Origin: Acanthosoma haemorrhoidale
Lineage: Eukaryota; Arthropoda; Insecta; Hemiptera; Acanthosomatidae
Direction of reading: 5' to 3'
Assembly: GCA_930367205.1 (NCBI GenBank)
Contig: OV884009.1
Span: 91,285,189 to 91,349,188 of the forward strand
DNA length: 64,000 bases
Shown here: in pieces, positions 12,012-23,990 of the stretch
How positions within the stretch are numbered: the first letter of the stretch is position 1
How the letters are laid out: each line of letters starts with the position of its first letter
Made by a program: the position numbers and the translations under genes
Notes under the pieces: generated by a model
Seen by the model: the letters and a program-made list of their open reading frames with translations, nothing else
What the model was told of the DNA's origin: nothing
Databases searched by the model: none

Positions 12012-13490
12012 ATTTATTCGTATATTCCTGTCATAAAGATTATTTAATCGTATCTGCAACTAAACATTGCTATTTCAAAAAAAAAAAAAATAGATTGGAA
12101 GGTTACTACAACCTTGATATAAACCAAATGGAATCGGCTGGAATAACAAACATTAGATCTCTAGCGTTGTCAGTGTAACCCTGCGTTTGGAGAATCTTTT
12201 TGTCATTACCGTCTTTAATGCGTCCTTGAGTACGGGAAATGATAATTACTTTACATCGTAAATAGTATCTGAGTTTATACTTAAGAAGACATTAAAAGAT
12301 AGTGAAATGGGGCCGACCTCGACTGTTTCTTGACCCTAGTATCACCGCAACTTTTTTTTGTTCATGCAACATAGAATAAATGTAACATATATTTCATTCA
12401 CGTTTTTACACACTATTGACAGATGATGTTTCACTAATCATGCAGAATAAAGACGAAGAAAAAAATCGTCTATTAAAGGGATAAACAGCATAAATAAAAG
12501 TAGAATAATAAATATAATTGAAGTAAAAATAAATTTTACGAAATGAATGGTATCCGTAAAAAAATCTTAGATTCAGTATCATTAGCCCTAAGGTATAATT
12601 CACTTTCTTTGTACCCTTAAAGTACTTTTGCCTGTGTCATCAACTAATATAGTTTATAAGTGTCAGTCTCTCTCTACTAACTGTTTTTTGTTTTCTTTTG
12701 GAAAATCCTGGCCTTGCAAGTATATTTATGTTTGGCTAATAATTATTTCATTTTTAAATCTTTGTTTGAAAAGAATACAATCTGTCCTAATGGTCAGTGG
12801 TTAATTGATCTAATTCACACCATATATACAATATTGCAGTCACTCTTCTTCTACTAACTATAGTTCAATCAGATCTTGTGCGTGTTCATGCTTGACATCG
12901 TTGCCATTATTGGTGAATACTGATCATGTCATGTTGTTTTTTACGGTTTCCGTTTATGTGTTTTACAACACATAATTGTTTTGAGTTGTTCCGGAATATT
13001 CTCTTAAAATTTCAAACTGATCGAGAAAAAAAAATTACGACCGATATCTCAAAACATACAGGCAGACGAACGACGTATGCTCCGTACTCTTCAGCGTTCA
13101 AATTTAAGTCTATCACCCGAACCTTTATGAAAGTAGAGATACTTCTTTTTTGAATAGGATATAAACGATTTACCACAGCAGGGTTTCAAACCAACGTATC
13201 AAATAAATATAAAATAGAGAAATAGTCTGTTGGGATCTGAAGAAATACCAGTAATATTGATCTGAAATATAGTTAATCTATATCAATATTGTATTTAAAT
13301 AGGGTTATGAGGCATAACTTCGGTAAAGACAGGGATTTTCATCAACTAAATACTTTAATTCTCCAAATTAAACTGAGAATTGACAAACTTAACGTTTACG
13401 TGCAATCAATGCCTCGTATTTCAGCAGTCCTTTGAACTTCGGTGTGCCGTATTTTTACTTTTTTTAAGGAAAAAGTTTATTAGTCCTGTG
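12012..13490. other. Anonymous AT-rich DNA
   Basis: A13 run near 12077. No gene or repeat recognised. Confidence 0.5.
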
Positions 13491-13494
13491 TCAC

Positions 13495-14260
13495 TTTAGT
13501 AACCACCGCAGAGCTCGCTATAAAGCTATTTCTAGTTGGTTTGGAGGGGATTATGAGACCACCTCTGCCGTAGGCATTGATCTGAGTTGCCGGCAATGAG
13601 ATGGGAGTGTAGAGGATCATCATATGGATTAGGTTGGCCAGGGAGGCATGATATGAGGTTCTGGTGGCGGGAGGTGGCTAGATCTTTAATGAATAGGGTG
13701 TTGAGATCAGCGTGATGGGTACGGTTGTTGGTACAGAAAGGATAATTTGCTATCTAGGAAGATTGCAGGGACTGGATTTGGTGAATATTGAAGGGCTTGG
13801 TATTGGTGTATTTGTGTAGGTCTGTCTCTTAATTCCTATAATTAAATTAGAAAGATTTTCCATGAGGCAAATAAGTAGTTTAAATGGTTTGTTAGTTTCT
13901 TGTCTTTCTGAATGATGTTGGGTTCCCATGGCGAATCCACTTGTCTAGTATAAATCCTAAATAGAGGGTCTGAGATTTAGCAGGAATGGTTCAGCAAAAG
14001 AAGCTGAAGGGCAGAATGAGCGACGGAGTGCGAAGGTGATACGAGAAGACTTATCAGTATTCACTTTGAATCTCCATTTCAAGAGTCATGCTTTTAAAAG
14101 GATAAGATGTACTTGGACGGCTGGAAAAGGATGGGTGTGTTGATAGCGAATTCGTAGAGGGTAGTGGAAGGATGAGTAGGGATTTTAAACAAGTACTAAA
14201 GAAGCATGATGGGAGCAAGTACCACACCCTGGGGGTCACCTGCAAGTAACCCACCTAATT
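13495..14260 (-). pseudogene. Degenerate Jockey-type LINE reverse transcriptase
   Basis: On the minus strand, translation in shifting frames gives GDPQGVVLAPIM near 14230, the core reverse transcriptase GxPQGxxLxP motif. It is followed by a stretch reading NTDKSSRITFALRR, the region after the catalytic Asp pair. The C-terminal part around 13560-13690 includes RDLNTLFIKDLA-like text and PNPYDDPLHSHL. Many stops and frameshifts interrupt it. It differs from family A and from the LINE at 30776-31928, so it is a third LINE lineage. The element is non-functional. Confidence 0.7.
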
Positions 14261-14401
14261 ATTTTTTAAATCAACTGAAAATCTTCTGAGCTGGGACTGG
14301 AGATATCATGAAAGTTAGCGATACCGACCTGACTCTTTACACGTTTTAAGTATTTTACTATGGGCATCACTAACTATTTTAGTTTTTTAGGGGGCTGGGG
14401 A

Positions 14402-14445
14402 TTTAATTCGAAACCTGATAGGGTGCTCGAGCAGTTCGAATTAAA
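14402..14445. repeat. 11-bp perfect inverted repeat
   Basis: TTTAATTCGAA (14402-14412) and TTCGAATTAAA (14435-14445) are exact reverse complements with a 22-base spacer containing CTCGAG. It sits at the edge of a moderately GC-rich stretch (about 14390-14720) that shows no protein motif. Confidence 0.7.
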
Positions 14446-14950
14446 CGAACGACTAGAGCCGATCGGGAGCAGGATCGATCTGTGAATAGGCGAACAGCGG
14501 CCACCTCACCCAGTGAATAGTTAATGATGACAGTTAATTTTTATTAGGCCAGTATTAATGTTGAATTGCGGGGTGGTGGCCATTAGAGGGTGATACGCTG
14601 GCGGCCTAGCAGCAAACAACAGCTGCCCGGTTCACAGACTCCGCCTCTCAACTGTGCTAATAGGCCCCCCATCCCTTAGGATTCAGCCCCGTTCCTTTGG
14701 CAGTTCAAATACGCACCTTTAGCTCTGTGTTTTCCTACAAATTATTTATTCTTGTGCCATAATTTTTATTGACAAATAAATCATCAACGATCAGAAATCA
14801 CATTTTACTTATATTTCATTTTTACTAACTAAAACTACAAATATTATGTACTCCTCATATTTTATTTATTTTGATCATAATTTAAATTAGTCTTTAATAT
14901 TTTATGTGTTATATTGTTTCTGCGTTATTTTTTTCTTATGCTCATATAAT
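14446..14950. other. GC-rich then AT-rich unassigned stretch
   Basis: 14446-14720 is GC-richer than its surroundings and has several CpG. 14720-14950 returns to AT-rich DNA. No coding motif was seen. It may be part of an unrecognised transposon. Confidence 0.35.
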
Positions 14951-15365
14951 TTAATGAATGAATGAAACTTCTTTATTGTGATTAAATTACAATCTGCCTT
15001 ATTGAGCAATGAGCAACTGTGATATTCTTATTCATGCCATATTTACAATTTTCACTCACTCACTCAGTCATGCAGTATTTGCAAACAGCCCAGAGACCTC
15101 CCAAATACGCATGGTTGTCACCTCCCTCACATTCGAGAGAGAAAGCGGAGTCTTGGGAAGTCCACCACGCTCCTCCGTCAGCCACGTCACCGGATACGAG
15201 CCAGTGGAGGCTGACCAAGAGCGCGAGAGCCATAAGCGATCAGGACATGATTGGAGAAACTGACCATTGCCAGGACTCCAACTGTCACGAATTTATAGCA
15301 GGCCATGAGGCCACTGCAGTGTGGTGCAGTCTCTTAAGAGGGTTATAGGGATGGGTGGTGCAGTG
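14951..15365 (-). mobile_element. Family-A Jockey LINE 3' end, antisense
   Basis: Begins with 'gaaacttctttattgtgatt', followed by 'acaatctgcc' and the gcaatgagcaa variant of the family terminus. It runs through the complete 3' untranslated region (CCTCCGTCA, CACGTCACCGGATACGAGCC, 'aggacatgattggagaaac') and stops just inside the coding end. It is 5' truncated, as usual for LINEs. The open frames at 15009-15348 are antisense to the element and meaningless. Confidence 0.85.
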
Positions 15366-16239
15366 TAAGGTTTTATATAAGTACACATTCTATTTGTCTA
15401 CTGATTTTGAATTTGTAATCTTTATTTAAACATGCTGACTGTGTACTGTTTAGACTGTTTAGAAGACAGTTATATCCATAATATAATAATATTTTGATTT
15501 AATTTTAAAATTTTATTTATTTTATTTTAATATTTTTATTTCGTTTTTATTAGTTTTACAGATAAGCCAGAAAAGAAATCTTTCCAGAAATTTACTGAAG
15601 CAGCACAATGTTAGATCTCAGTGTTATACTTTAGATTGGTTTTCAGTGAGTAAGCGCGTCTCATCCCCCTTTAATATTCCCTTCTGTGCTTATAACCTAC
15701 TCGTCCTGCTCAGTGATTACCACAAGCAGGAGATTGATCATCAGACGTTAAAATTATGGAATTATTTTTACAATGTACAACTTTTTTTTATTTATTATAC
15801 GTACAAATTATGTTTGCATTACCGTGTCAAATCCTCCCTCATTCATGGAAAAGCATCAGATTACTTAATATAGAATAGCTGCGGGGATGTGATTTGAGAA
15901 AGATCGGAACTCACAGAGAGGAGCAATTTTTTTTTATATTATCAAGTAATTTAACTATAATTATTATTATTATTAAAGTTAACTATAATTTACACTGCAT
16001 ATCCTAGGGCGCGGTTGATTATAATTCTGCATTAGAAAATGTCGCATAATTTTTATTACTATCAGTATGAAGCACATAGAAGAACAAAAGGAATAGTCCT
16101 TTGGGCTTGGAAATTAATTATTATACGAATAATAAAAAGCATTATCAAAACAGGTTAGCACCACCACGGGGACCAGGAAAACCTCATAAAAATTACTTTA
16201 AAATATTTTAATTAGGGAAAAAGCTGGCTGGTACACAAA
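15366..16239. other. Anonymous AT-rich DNA
   Basis: Includes a TTA microsatellite around 15959-15974. No gene supported. Confidence 0.5.
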
Positions 16240-16400
16240 GAGATTTGATAATGTAAATACATAACAGTGGCTCGAGAGGGATTACTACTCAAGGGACAAT
16301 TGTCTTTGCTCAACTGATAAACAATGCAACTAATTCCTTTCTGCCCGCCATACTTTTTTCCCCTTTTCCTAGTGTTTAGATTGGAATTAATTTTCATAAG
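16240..16400. repeat. Diverged direct repeat F, copy 1
   Basis: Aligns with 17200-17362. Shared text includes 'taaatacataac', 'actgataaa', 'caactaattcct' and 'aattttca'. The order and spacing are conserved but identity is moderate, so it is either an old duplication or two copies of an old repeat. Confidence 0.55.
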
Positions 16401-17199
16401 CTATCCCTTATTAAATTACTCTGTACGTTAAAAACTGATTACTTTTAAAAATTGTTTTTTTTATTATTTTCGTAGATTTTTTTTTTTTTAGACTTTCTTC
16501 TTGGAAAAAATTGTGTTTTTAAAAATTAAATAGTATAGATTGAAAGGACGATGGATATAAAGAAAAAATGTCTAGGGATTAGTATGAAATAAAACGATAG
16601 ATTTGATTGAAGAAATTTATAACAAATTGTGTGTGCTGGTTTATGAGTAATTTTGAAAATGGAAAAGTAAAAATGGACAGTAAAATAGTTATAGAATGTA
16701 AAATTAATTAGCTTAGTATCAGAGGTTCTAGTGTAATCTGCTGCCAGTGGCAATTATTAGATAGAAGGATACTTTAAAAGCCAGGAGGTGAGAATGTCTG
16801 AAAAGTACTCTAAAATTGAACTTTCATAAATTCTGAAAGTCTTGAAATATATAATCAACAAGATGGCCTGAAGTTTATTAGTTATTTTTAAGTTTGTTTT
16901 TGGACTACTGCCATTTTACTAAAGCTTTAGCAAAGTGAGAAATTTCTGATAGTCTCCGAACCTTTTCTTTGATAATCTTAAATGCTACCCGGAATTTTAT
17001 TTGTTTACTATTATCTGATGAAAATAATGCGGAAAGTTTGGTGATTGCCTTTGACCGTTTGTATAAGAACTATGAAAATTAAATGTGAAGTTGCATAGTT
17101 TACAAACGCATACACACTTAGACAAAATTCCAGGGACTTTTGTTGATGTAAAACTGTTCAGGCTCAGCAATTATTAAGAATACTCAGCCGTGCAAGAGG
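16401..17199. other. Anonymous AT-rich DNA
   Basis: T-rich run near 16475-16490; otherwise no supported feature between the two F repeats. Confidence 0.5.
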
Positions 17200-17362
17200 A
17201 AATTAGCTGATATAAATACATAACTGTGCATCTGCCTGAATTATTGCTCAAAAGCCAATTTTCTTCTCACAACTGATAAATTATTCAACTAATTCCTGCC
17301 CGGCCACTATTTCTGTACCCTGAAACGTTTTCATGATAATTGAGTTGAAATTTAATTTTCAA
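17200..17362. repeat. Diverged direct repeat F, copy 2
   Basis: Partner of 16240-16400, in the same orientation about 960 bases downstream. Confidence 0.55.
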
Positions 17363-18954
17363 ACACTACACCCCGGCGAGATACGCAAACGGTAGTGGTG
17401 AAGTAACTGAGAAAATTAAGTTTATATTGAAATTTCAGTTTAGGATATATTTTAACAACCGCACCTCTATTATGGTGGCCCTGGGTAATAAAAATTCATA
17501 AGAATACGAAGTCTATTTTTAGTAAATAAAAATCTTTCCTCTGTGTTAATCTTATTTTATAATTATCACTATGGTCTTTACAATCGTACTATAATGTGGC
17601 GTAGCATTTTTATACTTATCGTCTCAATGGTCCTTCTCTCGTTATTCAGATTTGTAAAAACCATCGTTAGAAGAGGCATTGGATGACGAAGAAACCCAAA
17701 CGATACAGTTATTGTGTCTTGAGATCAGCTTAAGTTTAGTACTCAACTAGGCAATAATCCATTTTTTTCTATATTACATAAATATGAGTCGACCGTTGAG
17801 TTAATATGATGTCTAATGGTCTAATGGACCAACAGTTTTTCAGTTGAGAGTTGGGGACATATTTATGTATCATTCACGCCATAATGAAAGTAATGGTAAA
17901 TTTATTTCATCGCACAAGACAAACCAGGTAATGAACCTCAACACTAATGAACTAAGTATCAAGATTCACTAAATATTTTACATTAATAACTAAGATTTCA
18001 GATTTTATATTATAATATTTCATTGATAATTTATATGATTTACTTATATTTTAAACACTGTATGGTGTTTCATGTATTTACGTGTGATATTTATAACATA
18101 TATGGGACTATTATTTTTTTGAGCTATTACACTTTGTCGTAAAAATAAAGTGATTTTCTTTCTACTACCTGATTTGCAAAAAAAAAAAAAAAATGGAACG
18201 TTGAAATCAGTACTTAAGTGAACTTTCTTCTAGTAAGATTGTAGTTTTAACTGTAGGTGTATAGGTGGACAATTTGAACGATACGAGAATCCACATATGC
18301 TATCTATCTGCAGCTCTGGGAACTCCCTCAGACAGTTCTTTGTTATGATGGCACATGTGAGGAGAAATTGGTTTTGACAATGGGGGAGAAAGTGAGAATG
18401 GATTGGTCCCTCTCTATTATATAAAAATGATTTGTCACACTATACTCAGTGGCATCAATTGGCCGCGCTGAGGATTAAGTGACTGCTAGGTGGAATTTTA
18501 AGCCAGCCTTTCACTTCACCATATACCATTACCTTTGTTTTATTTTTGTTTTTGTTTTATTATCATAACAATAGTTATTACTAACTAATATGACTAATTA
18601 CTAATTAATAATACACAATACAAATGATATGGAGCATTTTTTATTTACCAAGAATGAAAAAAAAAGAGAGATAATTTGAATAGTTATTAATAGTGATGGT
18701 TTTAAAAGTTTGAATGGTTACTAACAATAGTCGCTAATTAAATAATAATTGTCATATAGAAAGATCAAATCATTTAATCCACTCAAAAAAAGATTTATAT
18801 CTTTTATTGTTAGAATGCAATATCTCCAGGGACCGATTTTTTAGTGTAGAGGATTGGCATATAATTGTCTGATAGCGACATCAGTAAGGCACCAAACTTT
18901 GATATTTTATGTGCTAACATATAATGTTTCCAATGTGCCAATAGAGGATTCAAA
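17363..18954. other. Anonymous AT-rich DNA
   Basis: A-run at about 18179-18193. No gene or dispersed repeat recognised. Confidence 0.5.
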
Positions 18955-19075
18955 TAAAAAAAAAATTGTAGAAAATTAATATTGGGCCTCTGTATTTCAA
19001 TCCCAGAAATCAAATATTTAGATTCAGGGGACTTTGAAAAGAAATGTAGTTTTTGCGGTGCATTGATATCCGTAA
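18955..19075. repeat. Diverged direct repeat G, copy 1
   Basis: Resembles 19250-19363: 'ttgggcctct' against 'ttgggtctct', 'ccagaaatc' against 'ccaagaaatc', 'tagattc' then 'gaagaaat', 'gtag', and 'tttc' at the end. Both copies start next to an A9 run. Confidence 0.45.
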
Positions 19076-19249
19076 TTATGTAATTATAAAAAGTCATCCA
19101 AATCGTGTTGACAATTTCAACTGGATCAGTTTATTCTTGTTACGGTGTGACTAAAATTAGAATTGCCAAACGAAAATTGCGGATTAAGGAACAAAAACAA
19201 GAACGCCAATGTAAAAAAATAAACGCGAAAATGAAAACAGACCATACAT

Positions 19250-19363
19250 AAAAAAAAAATGAATGTTGGGTCTCTATAATCTGATCCAAGAAATCGAGTA
19301 ATTAGATTCTGGTGGCTTGAAGAAATATTGTAGCTTTATTTAGCCTTGACATTTCCAAAGTTT
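19250..19363. repeat. Diverged direct repeat G, copy 2
   Basis: Same orientation as 18955-19075, about 295 bases downstream. Moderate identity, with conserved order of blocks. Confidence 0.45.
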
Positions 19364-19718
19364 CTGTTGCACTTAAGGGAAACTCTCGCCAAAGAGTGAC
19401 CCTTATCCTGATGGAATAAAACTGGTTACATTCGGAAAAAAAGGAAATTAAACGTTATTTTCCTGAAGAAAGACATTAAAGTGTACAACAATCTTTTTGC
19501 TATCGTTTCTCACAAGGCAGGAACGTGCCCGTGAAAGGACACCGAGTGTATTCTGTGAGAAACATTGGAAAGGCCACAGTGAGGGTAGCTGTTTCTGTAG
19601 AGACAACTTGGGATGACCCACGTAGTACACTCCAAAAGCTCTGGATAATATGTACACGCCCCATCTTGTCATCCTTTAAATAGATGAGTAATTTATTATG
19701 CACGAGGGACAAGTCAAG
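19364..19718. other. Unassigned stretch
   Basis: Two overlapping minus-strand frames (19448-19763) show no recognisable motif. Composition is less AT-rich than the flanks. Confidence 0.4.
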
Positions 19719-19720
19719 TA

Positions 19721-20016
19721 AAGGGTGTCCCAGAACTAACGCAAAATTTGAAATTGTCGCCATTTGTGCAGTAAAGTGCTGGCAACCCTAAAAACAACGA
19801 TTTGACAGAGAACAGTTTAGGGTTAGTAAAAATGAAGCGTTACACGTTTGAGCGTTTATGTGCCAGCAGAGTTGTAGAAGGCATTTGCCCGATGTGTTGT
19901 TCCATAACTAACCCTATACTATTTACTTTATAATTCAATAAAAAAATAACAACAAAAATACTAAAAACTGTGTTTTCTATTTAAATCAAATCTTGCGTTA
20001 ATTCTGGGACACCCTT
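19721..20016 (+). mobile_element. 296-bp MITE of the Tc1/mariner-like family
   Basis: Both terminal inverted repeats are well preserved (aagggtgtcccagaactaac on the left, 'gcgttaattctgggacaccctt' on the right) and are flanked by TA (19719-19720 and 20017-20018). Inside, only the 5' leader, a start codon with about ten codons (M-K-R-Y-T-F-E at 19832) and the last codons of the transposase remain, followed by the 3' leader. It is the shortest of three derivatives in the window. It cannot encode a transposase and depends on one in trans. Confidence 0.92.
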
Positions 20017-20018
20017 AT

Positions 20019-20820
20019 ACACTTCATCATGGTGACCGACCATGTCGGCATCACAAGGAATGACTGATGGAGCTGTCGAGTGGTGAAGCCACGAGGTAAG
20101 GGTTGGCGAGTGAAGCGAGTAAGATAATAAATAAATATACTTCATGTATTACTGAAAATAATTGTCTGTGTAAGGGTAAGTAACATCTATAAACTAAAAT
20201 AACAAAAGCCAAAATGCTAGCCCGGAGATTGTAGAAATATATTATTAGTATATTTTTATTTTTGTTTGTAATAAGTTTCGTTCTTTTTAATGTTTTTTTT
20301 TTATTGATGATTTTAAATTTACGGAACCAACTTGCAATTATTATTAGTCTTTTCTTATCACTAATTCATTGATATATACATGAATTGAATGTTGCAGTGC
20401 TTATAATAATTACGCTTTGCGTTTAAACATAAGGGTTTCGATACAACTCCTGTTCATTAGCTGACTGACTGAGTGCTGAGTACAGTTCCCTTCTCTCTAA
20501 CCCTTCAATTATGATACGTTGGTTCACCTGTGAGGCATAGGCCATGCATCAAATAGAAGGAGCTCACAGCTCATATGGATATAATTTATCGAGGGAAATT
20601 ATTATTTTCATTATTTATAAAACCATCGCTAAGTGAATGAATATTTTCGGAGACTGGTACAGTCAAAGATTACTCGTTATGTAAAATATTACTTTGAGGT
20701 AATTTTATAAGGGGTGTAGTCCCAGAATAACACAGATCCTCTGGGGAATATTTACCTGGACTACGCATAAGTGAAGGTGTTGTGTTCACCTCCTAATTCC
20801 CTCTTCTCGAATCATATTAT
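20019..20820. other. Anonymous AT-rich DNA
   Basis: No gene supported. Plain AT-rich sequence with a T9 run near 20291. Confidence 0.5.
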
Positions 20821-20859
20821 ACCTATCTATGTTTCCATATTTGTTGTTAATAAAGATTA

Positions 20860-20867
20860 TGACGTCA
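20860..20867. promoter_or_regulatory. CRE-type palindrome TGACGTCA
   Basis: A perfect TGACGTCA lies near the left end of repeat B. It is conserved at the same position in the copy at the right edge of the window (63948-63955). Such sites bind CREB/ATF proteins in animals. Function here is inference. Confidence 0.5.
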
Positions 20868-20915
20868 GTGAGAGTAGGGGGAGGAGCTAGTGGGGTAAAC
20901 AGCCGCAGGTGGGAA

Positions 20916-20983
20916 CCCATCCCCACTTCCACTAGCCGCCTGGTAGGGGCCCATCCCCCCTTCCACTGGCCGCCTGGTGGGGG
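20916..20983 (+). repeat. Two-copy 34-bp GC-rich tandem repeat
   Basis: Units at 20916-20949 and 20950-20983, each reading cccatcccc, then ttccact, then gccgcctggt, then GGGG. They differ at a few positions. Confidence 0.8.
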
Positions 20984-21243
20984 CTCAACCCAACCAGGGC
21001 GGACCGGCTATATCAGAAGCGCCCCATAGGGCGAAAGGCAGTTCAATCCTTGGTAGACTCTCACTACCTTCCTGACTCCATCCGCCTTTCTAGGCATTCC
21101 ACACCCTATATCCTTCTCATACATCCTTCAAATGGGGGTCTCCCCTTAGTGAAAGGCACTTATCAGCCCTAAATAATTTTCCTTTATTTTTCCCACATCC
21201 TATTTTTATAAGTTTGTGAGCTTTGAAAAAAAACAAAAAAAAA

Positions 21244-21810
21244 AACACTTTTCTCTCTCTTTCTGCACTGGCGCTTGCTGTTCTACTCAAAATCATGGTC
21301 TCCTCAGTCAACTACCTCTGCATCTCTCTCTCCTAACCTCGCTATGTTTTAGTCCGGCGTTGTCAGACCCTACACCTTCCTTGTGGGAATCTCTACCTTC
21401 GTCTCGCTAAAACTTGCACTTCCTTGGGAGAGACCTCTCCCTCGGGGACGACGGTCGCCGTAGCCATACAACTTTTACCTAGTAGCGTCTCCCACGGCAA
21501 TCCAGTCTGCTTCTCTCCGGTTCACTCTCGCCTTTGGGATCCGGACGGTTTTCACCTACCCTTCGATACCGAGTGTGAATTCGTGGTCATTCCTAGACCA
21601 CATAAACTACCTATAAACCTACCCTGTAGCTCTTCTCCTGATTATAGTGCTTTGTCGGGGCATATACCTTCTAAAGATCTTATGGAGTCAGATCAAAACG
21701 AATTAGGCTGCTCGCCGACTAGGCCGGCAGCCAGGGTAAAAGGCCACGCTGACCGCCTTATCTCTTTCTTTGCGCTCACCGGACGGTGGCTAAGAGGTTG
21801 TAATGACTAG
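21244..21810 (+). other. GC-rich block with unidentified 128-codon ORF
   Basis: A 128-codon frame runs 21424-21810 in CpG-containing sequence. An internal ATG at 21682 opens M-E-S-D-Q-N-E-L, the same MESD start as the GC-rich block ending at 5042. The last 43 codons are Arg/Ala/Gly-rich. No known domain is recognised. Because it directly follows retroposon-like repeat B and ends abruptly, a transposon 5' region with the start of an ORF1 is my best guess, at low certainty. A host exon is not excluded. Confidence 0.3.
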
Positions 21811-23393
21811 CCCGTGGCGGGCGTCTTCTCCCCATTTTGGGGATATTCAGTTATCTGAGCCCAACAGAAGGGTTAGGCGTATTTTATGTTTCTGAATTTT
21901 CAAAGTATGCTGGTTCATTTCCCTATTACTAGTTCAGAAATGTGTTGCTTGCTGAACCCTGTCAAGTATTTTATCCAAAATTCTAACATGCTAATAGATT
22001 CTAGGGCGTCCTCCGGGATAAAGCCAATACAGGAAATAATGTTCGGGAAAATCCCACAACTCTACAATGAACAGATCTATCTTAAATCTTCTGCTAAATC
22101 TTGTAATTTTAGCTTTTTTTCACTAACTACTAACTTCAGAAAACTTTCATCCGCAGGCACTTGTATCTTAATAATCTCCAAGTCTTCTTTTGTTATATAT
22201 TATTGACTATTATTTTAAACCGTGTGAGTAGTTCTGATGGGATGATACCAGTTAATAGTGATATTATACCGTGAGAAAATTGTTGATGGATGGTTTCGAT
22301 AGTAGAGATTGGTTACTATGGCTGTATAAATAATTTCTTTGCAGATACTCTCTCGTCCATAGAACCTAACTACCGGAAGTCAAAGGCTGTTATTATCATT
22401 ATATAGCTACGAAAATAGATCCCTTGAATTCATAAATACACTGAATTCTATTGTATCTAGTGCCTATTGTGAACACCTATTGTAACTTGTACCTATTGTA
22501 CACAGGTGTTTTTTCTATAGTAAGGCCACAACACTACTAGGCTGTGAGGTTGAGGGCGAAGGTAAGTGATACAAAGTGGAGTCAAGTAAGTGGAACCCCT
22601 GCGATCTAAGATTATCTCGAGTGTGGCAGGGGTCTGGTCAACCTTCACATCAAAGTGGGTATGTGGCGTGGGTCTGGGATGTCATTGATCTTCTGCTCCA
22701 GTTGTATTTTGCTTCATCAATGGCACGGGGCTTTGCGACAGGGAATCATTATCGTTGCTGATTCGCATCAAACTTTTCTAGATCTACATTGCTTAGACTT
22801 TAATTTCGGGAACCCCATGAGTGACCAAGAATTCGAAATCAAGTTATATCCGTTGTTGTTTTGTTTTTTTGCATTTGTTTAGTAGACGCTTCGATTGGTT
22901 CAGAAACCCCCTGTTTTTTTTTAAAACCCATTTCTATAACTTAAAGTAGCTCGTTAAATACACCACCACAGGCTATACCGACTTTTTCAATATCATTTAA
23001 AGTAGGCCAATATCAGTTGAAGAGGGTAGAATGGAAGATAAAAAATTTAACAAAATTAAAGCATGGTTAAAATAATTTTAAAAATTTTTTATAAACATGT
23101 TTTTGACCGAAATAAATTTGTAAATGCGGAGGTAGAAGACCATGTGTTGAAAAAAGAGCTATATAGACTAGCAAAGTCAGCAGGATGAAATAAGAAATGA
23201 AGATCAAATAACAACGAAGAACGTACCCATGTTATTTAAACCGTTACTTATATTCAACATTTATTATTTTAAGTATAAAACCTCTTAAGCCAATTATATT
23301 GATACGAGACATTTCAAATGAACAAAGTTATGCAATAGCTCGATATAGGACCCTGAGATAATAATAATTCAAGTATTTTAAAATGACCTATTA
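21811..23393. other. Unassigned stretch
   Basis: Contains a local triplication of 'cctattgt' at about 22455-22505 and short frames (22576-22882) without motifs. No gene supported. Confidence 0.45.
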
Positions 23394-23825
23394 ATGAAAT
23401 TCCATAGGAACCTATCCAACCACCCGTAGCTCAGTCATTACACTGTACCACTCATCCCTATAATCCTCCTCGGAGACTAAAACGACAGTGGCCTGCTATA
23501 AATACGTGACAGTGGGAGTCCTGGCAATGGCCAGTTTCTCCAATCATGTCCTGAGCGTATGTGGCTCTCGTCAACCTCCACTTGCTCGTATCCGGTGACG
23601 CGGCTGACCGAGGAGAGTGGGGGACTTCCCAAGATTCCACTTCCTCTTTTGCATGTGTGGGAGGTGACAACCATGCGGATTTGGGAGGTCTCTGGGTTAT
23701 TTGTAAATACTGTATGAATGAGCAAGTGAATGCAAATTGTAAATATGGTATGAATGAAAAATTATCTCAATTACTTATTGCCCAATGAGGCAGATTGTAA
23801 TTTTATCAAAATAAAAAAATTTCAA
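23394..23825 (+). mobile_element. Family-A Jockey LINE 3' end, sense
   Basis: Starts in the last codons of the ORF (...caaccaccc) and continues through the full 3' untranslated region to 'attgcccaatgaggcagattgtaa', with an A-rich end 'aaaataaaaaaat'. It is 5' truncated. Confidence 0.85.
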
Positions 23826-23875
23826 TAATGTCCTTTTACTGTTTAGAAATAGGATGGTAAAAATATTGTAAACAA

Positions 23876-23990
23876 TAGCGGAATCACTACAGTGTACACT
23901 CGTATGTGACCACATTAGGATTAGTGGGTTCAAATACCCACCAGGCTTCAAATGTCGCCGTAATTATATTATATTTTTAAATAAAATAGT
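23876..23990 (+). repeat. tRNA-like SINE candidate
   Basis: TAGCGGAATCA (23876-23886) resembles the polymerase III A box. GGTTCAAATACCC (23937-23949) resembles the B box and sits inside a GTGGGT/ACCCAC stem. AT-rich sequence follows. The spacing of 61 bases between boxes is longer than in a tRNA, and I cannot fold an acceptor stem, so this is not a tRNA gene. A SINE head is inferred. Confidence 0.3.

Larger units (their letters stand above)
20822..21243 (+). repeat. Retroposon-like repeat B, copy 1
   Basis: Starts 'ctatctatgtttccatatt', as does the copy at 63911. It ends in an A-rich tail at about 21226-21244, exactly where homology with 58277-58481 also ends in an A-run. Homology stopping at poly(A), with one copy 5' truncated, fits a retroposon in plus orientation. 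It contains a CRE and a GC-rich tandem repeat. The encoded class, if any, is not visible. Confidence 0.6.

Noticed and set aside
15009..15348. Overlapping 84- and 109-codon frames with recurring HAPPSATSPDTSQWRLT-like text, also at 34728, 61301 and (antisense) 23458
   Set aside because: The similar peptides recur because the frames lie antisense over the family-A LINE 3' untranslated region. They are shadows of a repeat and do not form a gene family.
21424..21810. Confident protein-coding gene
   Set aside because: GC-rich and open, but no domain, no splice evidence and a transposon-like neighbourhood. Kept only as an unidentified ORF.
23937..23949. Functional tRNA gene
   Set aside because: The B-box-like arm does not fit a 5-bp stem with a 7-base loop, and no acceptor or anticodon arm could be found.
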